From: Strongylocentrotus droebachiensis
Taxonomy: Eukaryota; Echinodermata; Echinoidea; Camarodonta; Strongylocentrotidae
NCBI GenBank assembly: GCA_035222895.1
Contig: JAVYIG010002741.1
Span: 1 to 64,000 of the forward strand
DNA length: 64,000 nucleotides
Direction of reading: 5' to 3'
Positions 36,301-44,052 of this stretch are shown one piece after another. The translations under genes and the position numbers were made by a program. Under the pieces are notes generated by a model. The model did not search any database. It was not told where the DNA came from and saw nothing but the letters and a program-made list of their open reading frames with translations. How positions within the stretch are numbered: position 1 is the first letter of the stretch; the number at the start of each line of letters is the position of its first letter.

Positions 36301-38944
36301 TATGTTATGTTCAATCATTTCACGATCTTTGATAGCGCTCAAGACTGTCTTGTTAGTTCCTAATTATTTGTTAAGGTTTGTGACCTACTACCTCGTTGCA
36401 ATTATTCTCTATTACAGGAACATGCTCGCTGCCCTCTGTGCCGGCAAGCAGTAAGCAGAGAGTCACTGGTCCATGTTCCGAAGGATAGATCAGATACTGA
36501 GAAGGGAAACACAGAAAGAGAGTGGCATTCCAGTGCTAAGGTAAGTTACACTACATCAGGTACTGCTGAAGAGTATTCCGAGGAGCTTAGGAGTAGCATT
36601 CCAATGGAATTGAAAATAGATTAAAGATTAAAGTAGAGGTGTTGTGGTCTAGTGGATAAGTCACCTGACTGTAGATCACAAGGTACGGGTTCAAATCCCA
36701 GCCCGGCACTAACGTCCCTTGGCAAGACGTTAAACTACATTTTCCACTCTCTACCCAAGTTTTAAATAGTGATGGCTTCTTATGCACAGGAGTGACATGT
36801 GCTAGTTTGAGTTAGTCAGGAATTTTGTATTCCATCATGCAGGGAAGTATTTAAAATGTTTGCAATTGGCAAAGCCAAGACAACAGAGTTCTGTTTGACA
36901 AGCGAGGTAGGAATTGGGTCAAGTTGGCAAGTCTTAACAGAAGGTTTCGTAGTGATGTTCTGCACTTCAGCAGCTACATGTTAGAGAGAGGAGTGTCAGA
37001 CAAGGAAGGTGCTCATCAACCACAGACGTCTGATCTGTCGGGAGGGGTGTGGGGGCTGCCTTTGTTAAGCAGATCGATTTGAGGTAGTGAGATAGTGAGG
37101 AACTGATCTTAAATGCTAGCATATAAAAGCAGGACTAATTTTATAATAATTCATATCTCTTTTGGGTCTACTAGCATTAATGCAGTCTCTCAGTAAAAGC
37201 TATTGCTCTGAGATAATCTTAAATTGTGAATTTAGAAAAGTCTAGATTACCAAGGGACACTTCAACCTCAAAATTGAGCACTTAGTATTTGTGTCAAATC
37301 ACAAATCTACTTTTGTCCATATGCTAACCAAGGTACATTAAAGTAATCATCGTTATTCCACTGGTGTCATCTGAAATAGGTTGATGCTCTTATGGAGTGC
37401 CTGCTGACTGAGAGGGCAGCAGACAAGACGACCAAGAGTATTGTTGTTTCTCAGTTCACCTCATTTCTTGACCTACTGGTGAAACCTCTCACGTAAGTTT
37501 ACTTTTGGAAACATTTACACTTTAAACTTTTCTCATGTTAGTTTCTTTGGCAAGACATTAATCTATATTTGCCACACTTCTCATCCAAAAGACCTATATT
37601 TCATGTCTGTTCTTGAACTTTTTTCGACAGTGAGAAAGGTTTCAAGTTCAGCCGTCTTGATGGTTCAATGTTGAGGGATGCCCGTACGGCAGCAATAAGT
37701 GAGTTCAGCAGCAATGATCCAGATTCCCCTCAAATCTTCTTGCTATCTCTCAAGGCTGGAGGGGTGGGACTGAACCTGACTGCAGCTTCTAGGCTCTATC
37801 TTCTAGACCCTGTAAGTATATTTGCTATCTTTGAAGGTTGAAGAAGGTCATATCCCTACCTTTGCTTCTGGGCTTGATCTGGTATCTCTCCAATTAGTTT
37901 AATTACATAGCTGCTGTTTTTATTTCTAAATCAGTGTATTTCTACATACTCTTCGAAAATGATGACTTGCTTTTCCCAGTCCAAGTATGGACTTCATTGT
38001 GATCATTTTTCGGTGGATTCCTTCAGACACAACAGAACAGGGGAGAGTGAATGAGCTACCATGAATTTTTAGAGAGTTTTAAGCCGAGTGTCCTGAATAT
38101 TAATTAGAAATCTTTGTCTGTGCATTGTATTAAGGCTTGGAACCCCGCATGTGAAGAGCAGAGCTTTGACCGATGCCATCGTCTCGGACAGACCAAAGAT
38201 GTCACCATTACCAAGGTAAGTTGTCTCAGAATCTTTAGCGTGATTAAAACATTCACAAATTTTGCGGGTAGTTCAGATTTACAAAAGTAAAAAGAATCTT
38301 GCTTGACTTATCATTGAATGTTCCTTTGCCATTCAAGTTTAATATGGCGGGGAAGGGGGGTCATGCCTCCCTACCTATGCCACTTATACGATGATGTAGA
38401 CATCAAAACGGGAGTGTTGGCTCAGTCAGTAGAGCGTCCGCCTCACAACCGGGAGGTCGTGGGTTCGAACCCCGGCCGCGTCATACCAAAAGATGTTAAA
38501 AGATGGGAGTTGCTGCTACCTTGTTTGGCGTTCAACAATAAGGGATTGAGCAACGTCGATCTAAATTGGGCAAAAAGAATTTCCATTTCGGTTTAATAAA
38601 ATTTGGAGTGGACTAAAAGATTATTATTATTATTAAAAGATAATGCACACAATTTGTTACATCCAAAATGAGTAGGCAAGCTTTGATCTTGTGACGCGTG
38701 ATTGCATAGCATTAACAAATAATATATTGATATTAAGATGATGGAAATGAATTTTTGTTTGCCCACGTCCCAGTTTTTGGTGCGTGAGAGCATAGAAGAA
38801 GCCATGCTGAAAATCCAGGAGTTCAAGAGACAGCTCATGAAGCAAGTGTTCGGCGGCAAGAACCAAACACCGGAAGAGAGGAGGATGAACAGACTCAGAG
38901 ACGTCAGGATACTCTTTGGAATGGATAAAACCAACAGTAGGTAG
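9246..38944 (+). CDS. HLTF: HLTF/Rad5-like SNF2 helicase and RING E3 ligase carrying an SMC6-type hinge (28 coding exons)
   Basis: Family role: HLTF/Rad5 proteins remodel stalled replication forks in the nucleus and polyubiquitinate PCNA. The exons run 9246-9398, 9975-10430, 12187-12741, 13642-13861, 14529-14833, 15511-15677, 16571-16775, 17375-17437, 18179-18499, 18838-19028, 19679-19857, 20363-20541, 22515-22625, 23799-23992, 25187-25257, 25588-25868, 26770-26925, 29725-29857, 30313-30457, 31832-32011, 33345-33472, 34420-34499, 35064-35165, 36418-36540, 37380-37492, 37631-37811, 38135-38215 and 38774-38944. All introns are GT-AG except the first (GC-AG), and every phase matches. The product is about 1,747 residues against about 1,009 in human HLTF. 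Approximate order: acidic N-terminus 1-540, HIRAN 540-660, Walker A DDMGLGKT at 764-771, SMC6-type hinge 880-1100, motif Ia and SNWI near 1202-1217, DEAH at 1285-1288, RING 1493-1534, helicase C 1567-1747 with DRCHRLGQ. The start ATG has a strong context (accATGg); 5' UTR exons upstream are possible. HLTF identity is very sure; the far N-terminal exons rest only on open frames and phases. Confidence 0.85.
9975..10430 (+). CDS. HLTF: HLTF-like gene, coding exon 2 (acidic)
   Basis: This is an open 152-codon exon, phase 0 at both ends, between accag and GTGAGG. The sequence is rich in Asp, Glu, Ser and Gly (for example [17 protein letters not shown]) and is probably disordered. No known domain is seen. 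Confidence 0.6.
10471..11764 (+). mobile_element. pearl/HINE-type rolling-circle element, copy 1
   Basis: Near the start is an inverted pair ATGCCTCCG/CGGAGGCAT, then a (CCGT)n microsatellite and about six tandem units of about 150 bp around CGATTGATGGATTCCTGCC. It closes with the hairpin CGACTGCGCGCAGTCG and CTAG about 11 bases later. This is the layout of pearl/CvA-type non-autonomous Helitron relatives. It lies in the second intron of the HLTF-like gene. Confidence 0.8.
12187..12741 (+). CDS. HLTF: HLTF-like gene, coding exon 3 with five 29-residue acidic repeats
   Basis: This 185-codon exon is phase 0 at both ends. From 12304 it holds five tandem 87-bp units with consensus [14 protein letters not shown] followed by [15 protein letters not shown]. 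Each unit has a hydrophobic IDIFDV core in an acidic setting, which loosely resembles short peptides that bind SUMO or RPA70N. That resemblance is only a suggestion. Because the unit is a multiple of three, repeat number can vary without breaking the frame. Confidence 0.65.
12304..12741 (+). repeat. 87-bp coding tandem repeat, five copies
   Basis: Units start at 12304, 12391, 12478, 12565 and 12652. The fifth is the most diverged (IFDEMEDQ in place of IFDVTENQ) and runs to the exon end. Confidence 0.9.
13642..13861 (+). CDS. HLTF: HLTF-like gene, coding exon 4
   Basis: A Ser/Thr/Pro-rich open exon entered in phase 0 after tctacag, ending in phase 1 at ACAG|GTGCAG. It joins in frame to the next exon (SRTG then VVPRY). 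No domain is recognised. Confidence 0.55.
14529..14833 (+). CDS. HLTF: HLTF-like gene, coding exon 5 (basic stretch and start of HIRAN)
   Basis: It contains a lysine-rich stretch ([10 protein letters not shown]) that could act as a nuclear localisation signal. It ends with [12 protein letters not shown], matching human HLTF GHVVGLRYYTG at the start of HIRAN. The donor is AAG|GTTAGT. Confidence 0.85.
15001..15260 (+). repeat. tRNA-derived SINE
   Basis: The head has A box TAGCTCAGTTGATCGAGCAG and B box GGGTTCGAAACC. The body has TAGTGCCCTTTGGAAAGGCA, shared with other SINEs here. Confidence 0.75.
15511..15677 (+). CDS. HLTF: HLTF-like gene, coding exon 6 (HIRAN core)
   Basis: [17 protein letters not shown] through [19 protein letters not shown] to ARIEG aligns with human NNEMVALQRDPNNPYDKNA through QVGHLKKELAGALAYIMDN. 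In the family, HIRAN binds the 3'-OH end of ssDNA at stalled forks. Confidence 0.95.
15994..16377 (+). mobile_element. pearl/HINE-type element, diverged copy
   Basis: It starts ATGCCTCTGCCACACG with GGAGGCATTATGTTTTCTGG and keeps GGAGGCATATTTACGACTGC near the end. It has few core units and no clear CTAG end. It is an old copy in an intron. Confidence 0.65.
16571..16775 (+). CDS. HLTF: HLTF-like gene, coding exon 7 (end of HIRAN)
   Basis: It continues [20 protein letters not shown], matching human EGVVPFGANNAFTMPLHMTF. The exon is entered in phase 2 and leaves in phase 0 at GAG|GTAAGA. Confidence 0.92.
16997..17225 (+). repeat. tRNA-derived SINE
   Basis: The head GAGGTGTTGTGGTCCATTGG carries a GTG anticodon-like triplet and B box GGGTTCGAAACC. 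The body CTTTGGCAAGACATCAATCT and AATGGGTACCTGG is shared with the copy at 22.7 kb. Confidence 0.75.
17249..17325 (-). repeat. LINE/SINE 3' tail remnant
   Basis: On the - strand it reads AAGCGCTTAGAGACG ... AAGCGCTATATTAAAGC followed by (TTA)n, like the tail of CR1/L2-type elements. Confidence 0.55.
17375..17437 (+). CDS. HLTF: HLTF-like gene, coding exon 8 (21 codons)
   Basis: [20 protein letters not shown] corresponds to human LKTEFDKLFEDLKEDDKTHE, the helical linker before the motor. It lies between ttgtttag and GTGAGC and is phase 0 at both ends. Confidence 0.9.
18179..18499 (+). CDS. HLTF: HLTF-like gene, coding exon 9 (SNF2 Q-like motif and Walker A)
   Basis: [16 protein letters not shown] matches human [36 protein letters not shown] is the SNF2 ATP-binding motif I. 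The donor may be the GTTAAG at 18491 or the GTCAGA at 18500; both keep the frame. Confidence 0.95.
18838..19028 (+). CDS. HLTF: HLTF-like gene, coding exon 10 (acidic linker before the hinge)
   Basis: An acidic, Ser/Thr-rich linker ([19 protein letters not shown]) like the disordered insert found here in vertebrate [13 protein letters not shown] resembles a SUMO-interacting motif. It ends in phase 2 (AG|GTAAAT), just before the hinge cassette. Confidence 0.8.
19120..19305 (+). repeat. CT-rich low-complexity tract
   Basis: Imperfect (TC)n/(CTCC)n with a short CA run, lying in the intron just before the hinge cassette. Confidence 0.85.
19440..19515 (-). repeat. tRNA-derived SINE head
   Basis: On the - strand: GCTATGGCTCAGTGGTAGAG (A box) and CTCGGGTTTGAAACC (B box). 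No intact tRNA structure is required to explain it. Confidence 0.65.
19679..19857 (+). CDS. HLTF: HLTF-like gene, exon 11: SMC6-type coiled-coil exit and hinge start
   Basis: A short coiled-coil-like stretch leads into [18 protein letters not shown] and [10 protein letters not shown]. This matches human SMC6 DRLKRFGPNVPALLEAID and FTYKPVGPLG (recalled from memory). The exon is entered in phase 2 and left in phase 1. This is SMC6, not HLTF, homology. Confidence 0.88.
20363..20541 (+). CDS. HLTF: HLTF-like gene, exon 12: SMC6-type hinge, first half
   Basis: [30 protein letters not shown] and [10 protein letters not shown] line up with human SMC6 LRDPELALAIESCLKGLL, DERVLQALMKRF and RPPIIVSEFR. 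The donor is GAG|GTACAC, phase 0. Confidence 0.9.
21586..22465. mobile_element. 880-bp foldback element with TA target duplication
   Basis: It begins CAGTGCGTCCCAGAAAAAAC and ends with the reverse complement, flanked by TA on both sides. The two arms pair over about 400 bp each. This fits a Tc1/mariner-type foldback MITE. No transposase is encoded. It lies between two hinge exons. Confidence 0.85.
22515..22625 (+). CDS. HLTF: HLTF-like gene, exon 13: SMC6-type hinge, middle
   Basis: 37 codons, phase 0 at both ends: [20 protein letters not shown] then [17 protein letters not shown]. This matches human SMC6 NEIYDVRH, HPDFPTVL and LEIDNAVVANSLID. Confidence 0.9.
22660..22998 (+). repeat. tRNA-derived SINE, fairly complete
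   Basis: The tRNA-like head has B box GCGGTTCAAGTCCCGC. The body includes CTTTGGCAAGACATTGATCT and AATGGGTACCCG. The tail ATTAGGCGCATTATAAATAT leads into ATTATTAG. Confidence 0.75.
23799..23992 (+). CDS. HLTF: HLTF-like gene, exon 14: SMC6-type hinge, end
   Basis: [38 protein letters not shown] and DTDIEI match human SMC6 [38 protein letters not shown] and [15 protein letters not shown] is a run of nine identical residues. The exon leaves in phase 2, the same phase at which the cassette was entered. Confidence 0.92.
24474..24612 (+). mobile_element. pearl/HINE-type element, truncated copy
   Basis: Only the head and part of one core unit remain (TCGGGTTGTCCGTCCGTCCG then GATGGATTCCCGCCAAACTT). 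Confidence 0.7.
24613..25150 (+). repeat. possible retroposon 3' end
   Basis: No ORF. It ends in AAGATAAATAAAACTTGAAA, a poly(A)-signal-like tail often seen at LINE 3' ends. Family not established. Confidence 0.35.
25187..25257 (+). CDS. HLTF: HLTF-like gene, exon 15 (acidic linker after the hinge)
   Basis: A short exon encoding [16 protein letters not shown], with likely CK2-type acidic serine sites. It is entered in phase 2, so it can also join exon 10 directly. Confidence 0.75.
25588..25868 (+). CDS. HLTF: HLTF-like gene, exon 16 (Pro/Lys linker and motif Ia)
   Basis: A proline-rich linker and a SKPMKAEV repeat are followed by [16 protein letters not shown], matching human HLTF RTTLIICPLSVLSNWI. 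This restores the SNF2 motor after the inserted hinge. Confidence 0.93.
25726..25785 (+). repeat. 24-bp coding tandem repeat (SKPMKAEV)
   Basis: Two full copies and one partial copy lie in frame in exon 16. This is a small local expansion. Confidence 0.85.
26770..26925 (+). CDS. HLTF: HLTF-like gene, exon 17 (SNF2 core)
   Basis: [20 protein letters not shown] and [14 protein letters not shown] match human DQFGQHIKSDVHLNFYVYYG and DIVLTTYNILTHDY. Phase 0 at both ends. Confidence 0.95.
27038..27583. mobile_element. 546-bp foldback MITE with TTAA target duplication
   Basis: The ends AGGGAACCAAAACCTTCATA and reverse complement are flanked by TTAA (27034-27037 and 27584-27587). The arms carry long complementary blocks. 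TTAA sites suggest a Kolobok or piggyBac type; AGGG ends favour Kolobok. Confidence 0.85.
27972..29522. mobile_element. TTAA-flanked MITE containing a nested pearl-type element
   Basis: The left end AGAAGAAGTCCACCCTAATA and the right end (read on the - strand) AGGGGAAGTCCAACCTGAAA are inverted repeats flanked by TTAA. The pearl-type element at 28619-29444 was inserted later. Confidence 0.75.
28619..29444 (+). mobile_element. pearl/HINE-type element, copy 2, nested in a TTAA element
   Basis: Same layout as the copy at 10.5 kb, with about four core units, a TACG/CCGT microsatellite and the same closing hairpin and CTAG (29441-29444). It sits inside the TTAA-flanked element at 27972-29522. Confidence 0.8.
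29725..29857 (+). CDS. HLTF: HLTF-like gene, exon 18 (DEAH box)
   Basis: [19 protein letters not shown] contains Walker B as the canonical DEAH; human HLTF has DEGH. The exon ends WALT|G in phase 1. Confidence 0.95.
30313..30457 (+). CDS. HLTF: HLTF-like gene, exon 19 (motif III)
   Basis: [20 protein letters not shown] matches human GTPIQNSLKDLWSLLSFLKL. Its last bases and its GTGAGT donor seed the minisatellite that follows. Confidence 0.95.
30436..31757 (+). repeat. 76-bp minisatellite built from an exon-intron junction
   Basis: About 17 units follow exon 19. Each repeats a copy of the exon end (ACTCTGCTGGCATAG-like, mostly ACTATGCTGACATAGG) together with its 5' splice site (GTAAGTATTG). 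The middle units are nearly identical and the outer ones diverged. Confidence 0.93.
31832..32011 (+). CDS. HLTF: HLTF-like gene, exon 20
   Basis: [20 protein letters not shown] and [20 protein letters not shown] match human LQSLIKNITLRRTKTSKIKG and KPVLELPERKVFIQHITLSD. Entered in phase 2 and left in phase 2. Confidence 0.95.
32104..32593. mobile_element. foldback MITE with TA target duplication, copy A
   Basis: CAGTAGGCTTACAGTTGTAC at the left faces CAGTAGGCTTACGGTTGCAC on the opposite strand at the right, flanked by TA. The interior holds several AGTCCTGAAAAGGACT short palindromes. Confidence 0.8.
33319..33340 (+). repeat. poly-C run serving as polypyrimidine tract
   Basis: Twenty-two or so C residues directly before ttcag of exon 21. 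Its length is likely variable or uncertain in the assembly. Confidence 0.8.
33345..33472 (+). CDS. HLTF: HLTF-like gene, exon 21
   Basis: [20 protein letters not shown] then [12 protein letters not shown] matches human RYFNEGTVLAHYADVLGLLL then RLRQICCH. A run of 22 C directly precedes ttcag at the acceptor. Confidence 0.95.
34420..34499 (+). CDS. HLTF: HLTF-like gene, exon 22
   Basis: [20 protein letters not shown] then LSQGADE matches human NDTPEELRKKLIRKMKLIL then SSGSDEE, the helix just before the RING. Confidence 0.92.
35064..35165 (+). CDS. HLTF: HLTF-like gene, exon 23 (RING finger, first half)
   Basis: [20 protein letters not shown] followed by FCQRC supplies the first six zinc ligands of a C3HC4 RING (C-x2-C, C-x-H-x2-C-x2-C). 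In the family the RING recruits Ubc13-type E2 for PCNA polyubiquitination. Confidence 0.95.
35304..35345 (+). repeat. SINE body remnant
   Basis: GCCACCCTCCACCTAGGTGA and AAATGGGTACCTGG match the bodies of the SINEs at 17.1 and 22.8 kb. Confidence 0.5.
35847..36207. mobile_element. foldback MITE with TA target duplication, copy B
   Basis: Same family as the element at 32.1 kb (ends CAGTAGGCTTGCGGGTGCAC), with the same AGTCCTGAAAAGGACT palindromes. About 40 bp of left flank is also shared between the copies. Confidence 0.8.
36418..36540 (+). CDS. HLTF: HLTF-like gene, exon 24 (RING finger, end)
   Basis: [12 protein letters not shown] gives the final C-x2-C of the RING. A charged linker follows, ending WHSSAK, matching human MEWTSSSK. 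Confidence 0.95.
36636..36790 (+). repeat. tRNA-derived SINE
   Basis: Head GAGGTGTTGTGGTCTAGTGG, B box GGGTTCAAATCCC, body CCTTGGCAAGACGTTAAACT. Same family as the copies at 17.0 and 22.7 kb. Confidence 0.72.
37380..37492 (+). CDS. HLTF: HLTF-like gene, exon 25 (helicase C, motif IV)
   Basis: [20 protein letters not shown] matches human NIKSLVVSQFTTFLSLIEI. Confidence 0.95.
37631..37811 (+). CDS. HLTF: HLTF-like gene, exon 26 (helicase C, motif V)
   Basis: [20 protein letters not shown] and [20 protein letters not shown] match human FTRLDGSMAQKKRVESIQCF and [20 protein letters not shown]. Confidence 0.96.
38135..38215 (+). CDS. HLTF: HLTF-like gene, exon 27 (helicase C, motif VI)
   Basis: [20 protein letters not shown] contains motif VI with the arginine finger (DRCHRLGQ). 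Phase 0 at both ends. Confidence 0.96.
38410..38640 (+). repeat. tRNA-derived SINE, second family
   Basis: The head GTTGGCTCAGTCAGTAGAGC with B box GGGTTCGAACCCC folds well as a tRNA-like unit. A different body and an (ATT)n tail follow. Confidence 0.7.
38774..38944 (+). CDS. HLTF: HLTF-like gene, last coding exon
   Basis: [20 protein letters not shown] and [16 protein letters not shown] end at TAG 38942-38944. The human C-terminus (FIVKDSVEENMLKIQNKKRE to IRTLIDL) aligns to within a few residues. Confidence 0.95.
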   Translation, partial: FLVRESIEEAMLKIQEFKRQLMKQVFGGKNQTPEERRMNRLRDVRILFGMDKTNSR

Positions 38945-39560
38945 CGAGAGAGAAAAATGAAAGAAGAAAAAGAGGAACTGTGACGCCATTATGAGAATAG
39001 AGTAGAATATATTAAAAGAGATGAGAGAGAAATTATGATGGTAATGGATCATTAACGCAGTAGTAGATTCTAAGTAGATTGCAAGAGAAAAGATGAAAGA
39101 GAGGAATTTTGCCAGCAGTGTGAGAAAAATCAGTAGGATGTATTAGAAGGGATGAGAGAAAAATTATGATGGTAATGGGTAATTAATGCACTAGTAGATT
39201 CTAAGTAGATTGCAAGAGAAAAGATGAAAGAGAGGAATTGTGCTGGCAGTTTAAAAAAAAAGTAGGATGTATTAGAAGGGATGAGACTCAGATGAGAGAG
39301 AAATTATGATTGGGGGGGGGGGGAGGACACAACATTTGGTTCTGAGAAGAGGGATGAAAAAGATGAATATTGACGGTAATGGGTTAGTACAGTAGTAGAT
39401 TCTTAGAGAAGGGACGAAAGACGGGAACTTTGATAGCAATAGGGAGAATACCACAGTGTATTGCAAGAGCAAATATAAATGAAGGGTCAATGGGGGAATA
39501 CAAATTAATTTTAGTAGAGGAGTGAAAGAGAGGAGCAATGATCGTAATGGGAGATACAAC
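38945..39560 (+). repeat. diverged purine-rich tandem repeat, about 130 bp period
   Basis: The block around GATGAAAGAGAGGAAT and AGTAGATTCTAAGTAGATTG recurs at about 39.09 and 39.22 kb. Weaker copies lie on either side. Confidence 0.65.
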
Positions 39561-41327
39561 TAGGGGAGAGGGACTATAGAGACAGGGAGAAAGAGAGGGA
39601 CGGGGAGAGAGAGAGAGAGAGAGAAGTGGGGGTGGAAGGGGGCAATGAAAGTGGATTCTTCACATAAGAGGTTGCAACCATTAGCATATTCATGTGATAA
39701 GAGTAAGGCTAGGAATAGATGGAGCCTTATTGAGGTGGGAATTTAGTAGTAACCAATATGATAAAGACTAAAAAGGGTGAAAGATTCTGAACACGTTATT
39801 TTTATTGTTAGGGAAAACGATGTTAATTGTCATAACAAACGGACATTGCGCAGAACTAACACTTACCATTGGTGCTTGCGCGGATATCTCTTTTAACTTC
39901 ATGCAAAACGTAGCTGGCTTTGCACAGACATTAACCAATGACTTGTCCAAATGTTGATTTATTATGACAAATATCAATCGTTTTCATAATACCATCCCAT
40001 GTCACTTGACCCCTTCAATACTGTGAAGTCCTGCCTAAGAGCAGTGTCAATCAATGATTATGGACTAAAAATGACTTCATTTTCTCTCTGCAAACAAAAC
40101 GGGAGCAGGTACCACCATTTATTTATTTATTCCCATTGAATAAATTACCGGTAGTGCCTTCTAAAACAGTGAATCGAACTATTTCAAGTCCAAATTTGAC
40201 TCTGGAAAGTTGGCACCATAGGGGAACCCCGAGACATCACATGAGAGTTGTAGAGGTGATACCGGCAATGTACTTCAAGGAAACCTTGATAACCTTGCAA
40301 AGATAAGCTCATCAACTTAATCTTGATTTAATATGTATAAAAACAGTCACTCATCTACGCATTCCTTCCATTCTATAGCAGCTGATTTTCTGTACCTAAA
40401 ATGATGTGTTTTTTAAAATATTTTTTACTAGGTTTGTACCTGATACAAAATCTTGCCTTGTTGTAATTACATGTAATACTGTGTGTGACAGGTGTACATG
40501 TATGTATTGATTGGAGGAAAAATTTAACTGCCATGTCTAAAGCTTAATAGTGTCATTCGATACTTATAGTCATAGCTACTTTAGAGAGAAAGTTACGTCA
40601 CCAGAAGTGGCTTCTGATTGGTTAGGCATTTCATGAAGCTCCAAAATAGTTCCCTCCCATAGAGATTGTTAAAACATATGACCCATCTCGCGTGCGCGTA
40701 GATGCACGTGTCACAACTATCTCTCTCAATGCGCTATGTCTAGAGTGATTGCAACTTGCGCTACCAAAGATTTTCTTAAACGTTGCGAGTCTTCCATCAT
40801 TTCCGATCAGTGTTATATTCATTGTTTTTATCCAAGTATTCTATATAGGCTTGTGTTCTCTTTGTACATACGTTTACATGTAGCATAGGAGAAATCTATG
40901 GCTGTGCCAAAGTAGATAGATATACATGTATGTAGGTATTTTTTCTAAGGACGTATTTTTTTAAGGACGTATTTATCAAGAAACATCTCTGTAGATGATT
41001 TCGAGTTGTAGAAGCTGGTAACAAGTTGTTGCTTTCATGCTGATGCAAGAACTATGTTCTTTTTGTGAACTTAAACAAGACTTTTCTGGTTGTTCAATCA
41101 AATAATGATTAGATGTATGTAATATGTATACTGGTTTTATTGATGCAGTACTAAAAAACTTTACCAAAGATGGTGTTGTATAGGATCTTATTTTATCCTG
41201 AGCAGCCGATTTGTTGAACCGTAACCATTGTACTGTAGCTACATGTTATGCTGGTCTATATGGGAAGGTAAGGTTGTTGTTTTTTTTTACTAAAAAGCTT
41301 AGTTTGCTGAACTTGTTTTTATATTTG

Positions 41328-41473
41328 ATATCTGGGCCCCGTCTTACAAAGAGTTGCGATTGATCAAAATCAATCGCAAGTCCTCCAATCAATCGCAAGT
41401 TTGCAGGCTCCTATCTCTTATGTACATAGTTGCGATTGATATCAACTCTTTGTAAGACGGGGCCCCAGATATT
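41328..41473. mobile_element. palindromic MITE
   Basis: GGGCCCCGTCTTACAAAGAG and its reverse complement bound about 145 bp with internal CGATTGAT/ATCAATCG repeats. I recall similar elements as common in sea urchin DNA, which supports the organism guess. Confidence 0.8.
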
Positions 41474-42461
41474 TTATTTCTTGCCATTGTTTTACAGTGA
41501 CTATCTATCGTATTGTACAGACTACAGGCCTAACTTTTTACCATGTACATGGATTTGGATACTGGTACTTGTTGTTGCTTGTATACCGGCTGTGTATTGA
41601 TGCAATAATAAAACCCCACACTAAAGGTTGATTTGTATCATTTGTAGCTACATCTTTGGTTCACTCTACACAACATCTTTTATTTAACAGTCCACTGTGG
41701 TGTGCTCACATTTCTTTTTATATTTGATGAAGTAATCAACTTTTTTAGGAAATAATAATATCTTGCTATTCAGTTGTTTCACAATGAATATCTATTGTAT
41801 TGTACAATTTTATACCACAATATGGACATTAGTTGTTGCTTTTAGGAAATATTGGATTACAAACATCAACAGAATTTTTGGTATTTTTTATACAAAAATG
41901 CAATCCACAATTTATGCAATCATAGATTCTTCCACAATATGATTGAATTTCATAGTGAATCTTTGAAAACTATCTGTATCCTAATTCAAAATTGTTACCG
42001 GTAGTTATATTATGAGATCATCCAGAAAACCCAATATTGTCTTGTTTTGCATTTCTAGATGTTTCAATCAGATGAAAATAGAAGGTACTGTATTGTAAGA
42101 ATGAAACTTGTACTTCTGTCATATTACCTCTATTTCGGTTGGGTCATTATTTTTGTGCACTCACAGGTATTCATTTGTAGTTGAAAGCATATGTTTTCAT
42201 GTGTATGGTATTAAATAGATACATACAGAATAGAACCATCTTCTTGCTGTCATTTGTTCTAGTCTCATCCTTTCTATGCTGCACTAGTTTACCTAAGAAT
42301 TTAATTGTTGCACTTACATTATGAACTATTATGTTGAACAAATAATGAGTACATTCAGAATTATTTTAACACCTGAAAGTGCAGTTTTACTGCAATAATT
42401 TGAGATTAATTGTGATTGTATAACTCAATGTATTATGGTTTTAAAAAAGTAGCAGAAGATA

Positions 42462-42467
42462 AATAAA
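42462..42467 (+). terminator. candidate polyadenylation signal
   Basis: AATAAA in an A-rich stretch, followed by a T-rich tract. It is one of at least two downstream candidates (also 41607-41612). Confidence 0.3.
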
Positions 42468-42480
42468 AATAAACAGATAT

Positions 42481-44050
42481 TATTATTTTGATTTGGCAAG
42501 GTGATTTATTTTCAAATAAATACAAATACATGAATACAAAAATACACATAACTGCAAATCACATTGGAAAACAAATTCACTACAGTCACATATGTACATT
42601 CAAAATAAAACAAAATGTTACAATATCAAATATACATTTATGAGGTAATGATATTCATAATTTATAATTTATAATCACAATCATTTTGAATTAGATCCAA
42701 AAACTTATTTGTTGGAATTGTAGCCACTTTCAAAAGCAGCTGATATTTTCTTTCATTTTAAATTCGATATGCTTATAAACCATATGTTATCTTATATGTA
42801 CAAACAAGTTGTATTACCAGTATGTCATTGTCAATGCAATTTCTTTAACAAAATGATGTAATAGATTAATGTACACTATAGTACTAAAACATGGAACGAT
42901 TTACATGGCTGACAAAATATCTTATTTTAACACACACACACAAGATTAACATAGGTTTGATTATGTGATTGTCAAATCTTTTAAAATGAAATGTATGTAT
43001 TCACTATATATTCAATAACCCATTGAATACTACAACTGCGATACTGGTAGTGCTGTGAGGAATGTTAATGAAAATGAAACATCCAATCCCGGGAGAAAGC
43101 GTCATATTGAATATATAATGATTAAATAAAATTGAATGGAATTATGCTTTGGTTAAGATATGAATATCTACTTCACCAGTTAATTTGAAGATATGAATAC
43201 ATCCTGATTTTGTTAAAACATTAAAATATGAATGAGTTATATACATACATGTATCCATGCCTATGCAAGGATCCAAATTGGCAACTAATAAGGTGGTACT
43301 TTATGGCAACAACTAAAATACATTGAATTTACGTATGATTAAGGGTATTCTAAGGAAACTTTACCTCTTATTCTTTAAACAAAATCCTGGAGTTAGCTCA
43401 TGCTACAACCTTTAGGTCAGAAATGAATCCCATGACTTTTACAAGCCAATTGCACTTGATTATCAAGATATTAATGATTGGAATTCTAAATTACAAAAAA
43501 CGTTTTCCCAATGTTTTTTTTTATAACACTACAGTCTACTGGGGAAAATGAGTATGGTTAAACCGGTCACTCAAAGATTTTTAATTTTTTGAAGCACTTC
43601 ATGATCATTTTGAAGCGCAATTGTTTTAGGGCTTCAATATTACACCAATTCAGACACTGATAACACGTACGTAGGGCAATACATTTCAGACATGTAATTC
43701 TGGAAACATTGTTAAACAATGCCTTTAAAAAGTATACTGGACGATTGTCTTCACACACAAGAATTGTACTTTCCATAAACCATGAACGGAATTTAATTCT
43801 GATAATGAGCTATAAAACGACAAGCTGCAAATGTAAAGAGTTAATACCTCAGTCACACCAACGAGACCATGCAACACCAGGTGAGTGTTTCACAAAGACT
43901 AAGATCGACTTAATTTGGACTTGAACTATGGCAGGTCGTTCATACCACTAGTTCCTCTAACCATTTCTGGCATTGCTTTTTCAATGGACGTACAAATCGT
44001 GGTCACAAATCTACAGAATTTATATTTTTTGATAGTTCATTATTGAAGGA
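42481..44050. other. AT-rich stretch without a supported gene
   Basis: Short ORFs on both strands lack recognisable domains. No repeat partner is seen in the window. Confidence 0.4.
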
Positions 44051-44052
44051 AA

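Larger units (their letters stand above)
38945..42480 (+). other. probable HLTF-like 3' UTR and downstream DNA
   Basis: No coding potential is seen. The first 600 bases are purine-rich imperfect repeats, and the rest is AT-rich single-copy-looking DNA with one MITE. AATAAA hexamers lie at 41607-41612 and 42462-42467. The true transcript end cannot be decided from sequence. Confidence 0.4.

Noticed and set aside
38410-38486. Functional tRNA gene
   Set aside because: It looks tRNA-like with good boxes but runs into a repeat body with an (ATT)n tail, as expected for a SINE.
43567-43776. 69-codon - strand Cys-rich ORF
   Set aside because: The cysteine spacing fits no known motif and the region is plain AT-rich DNA.
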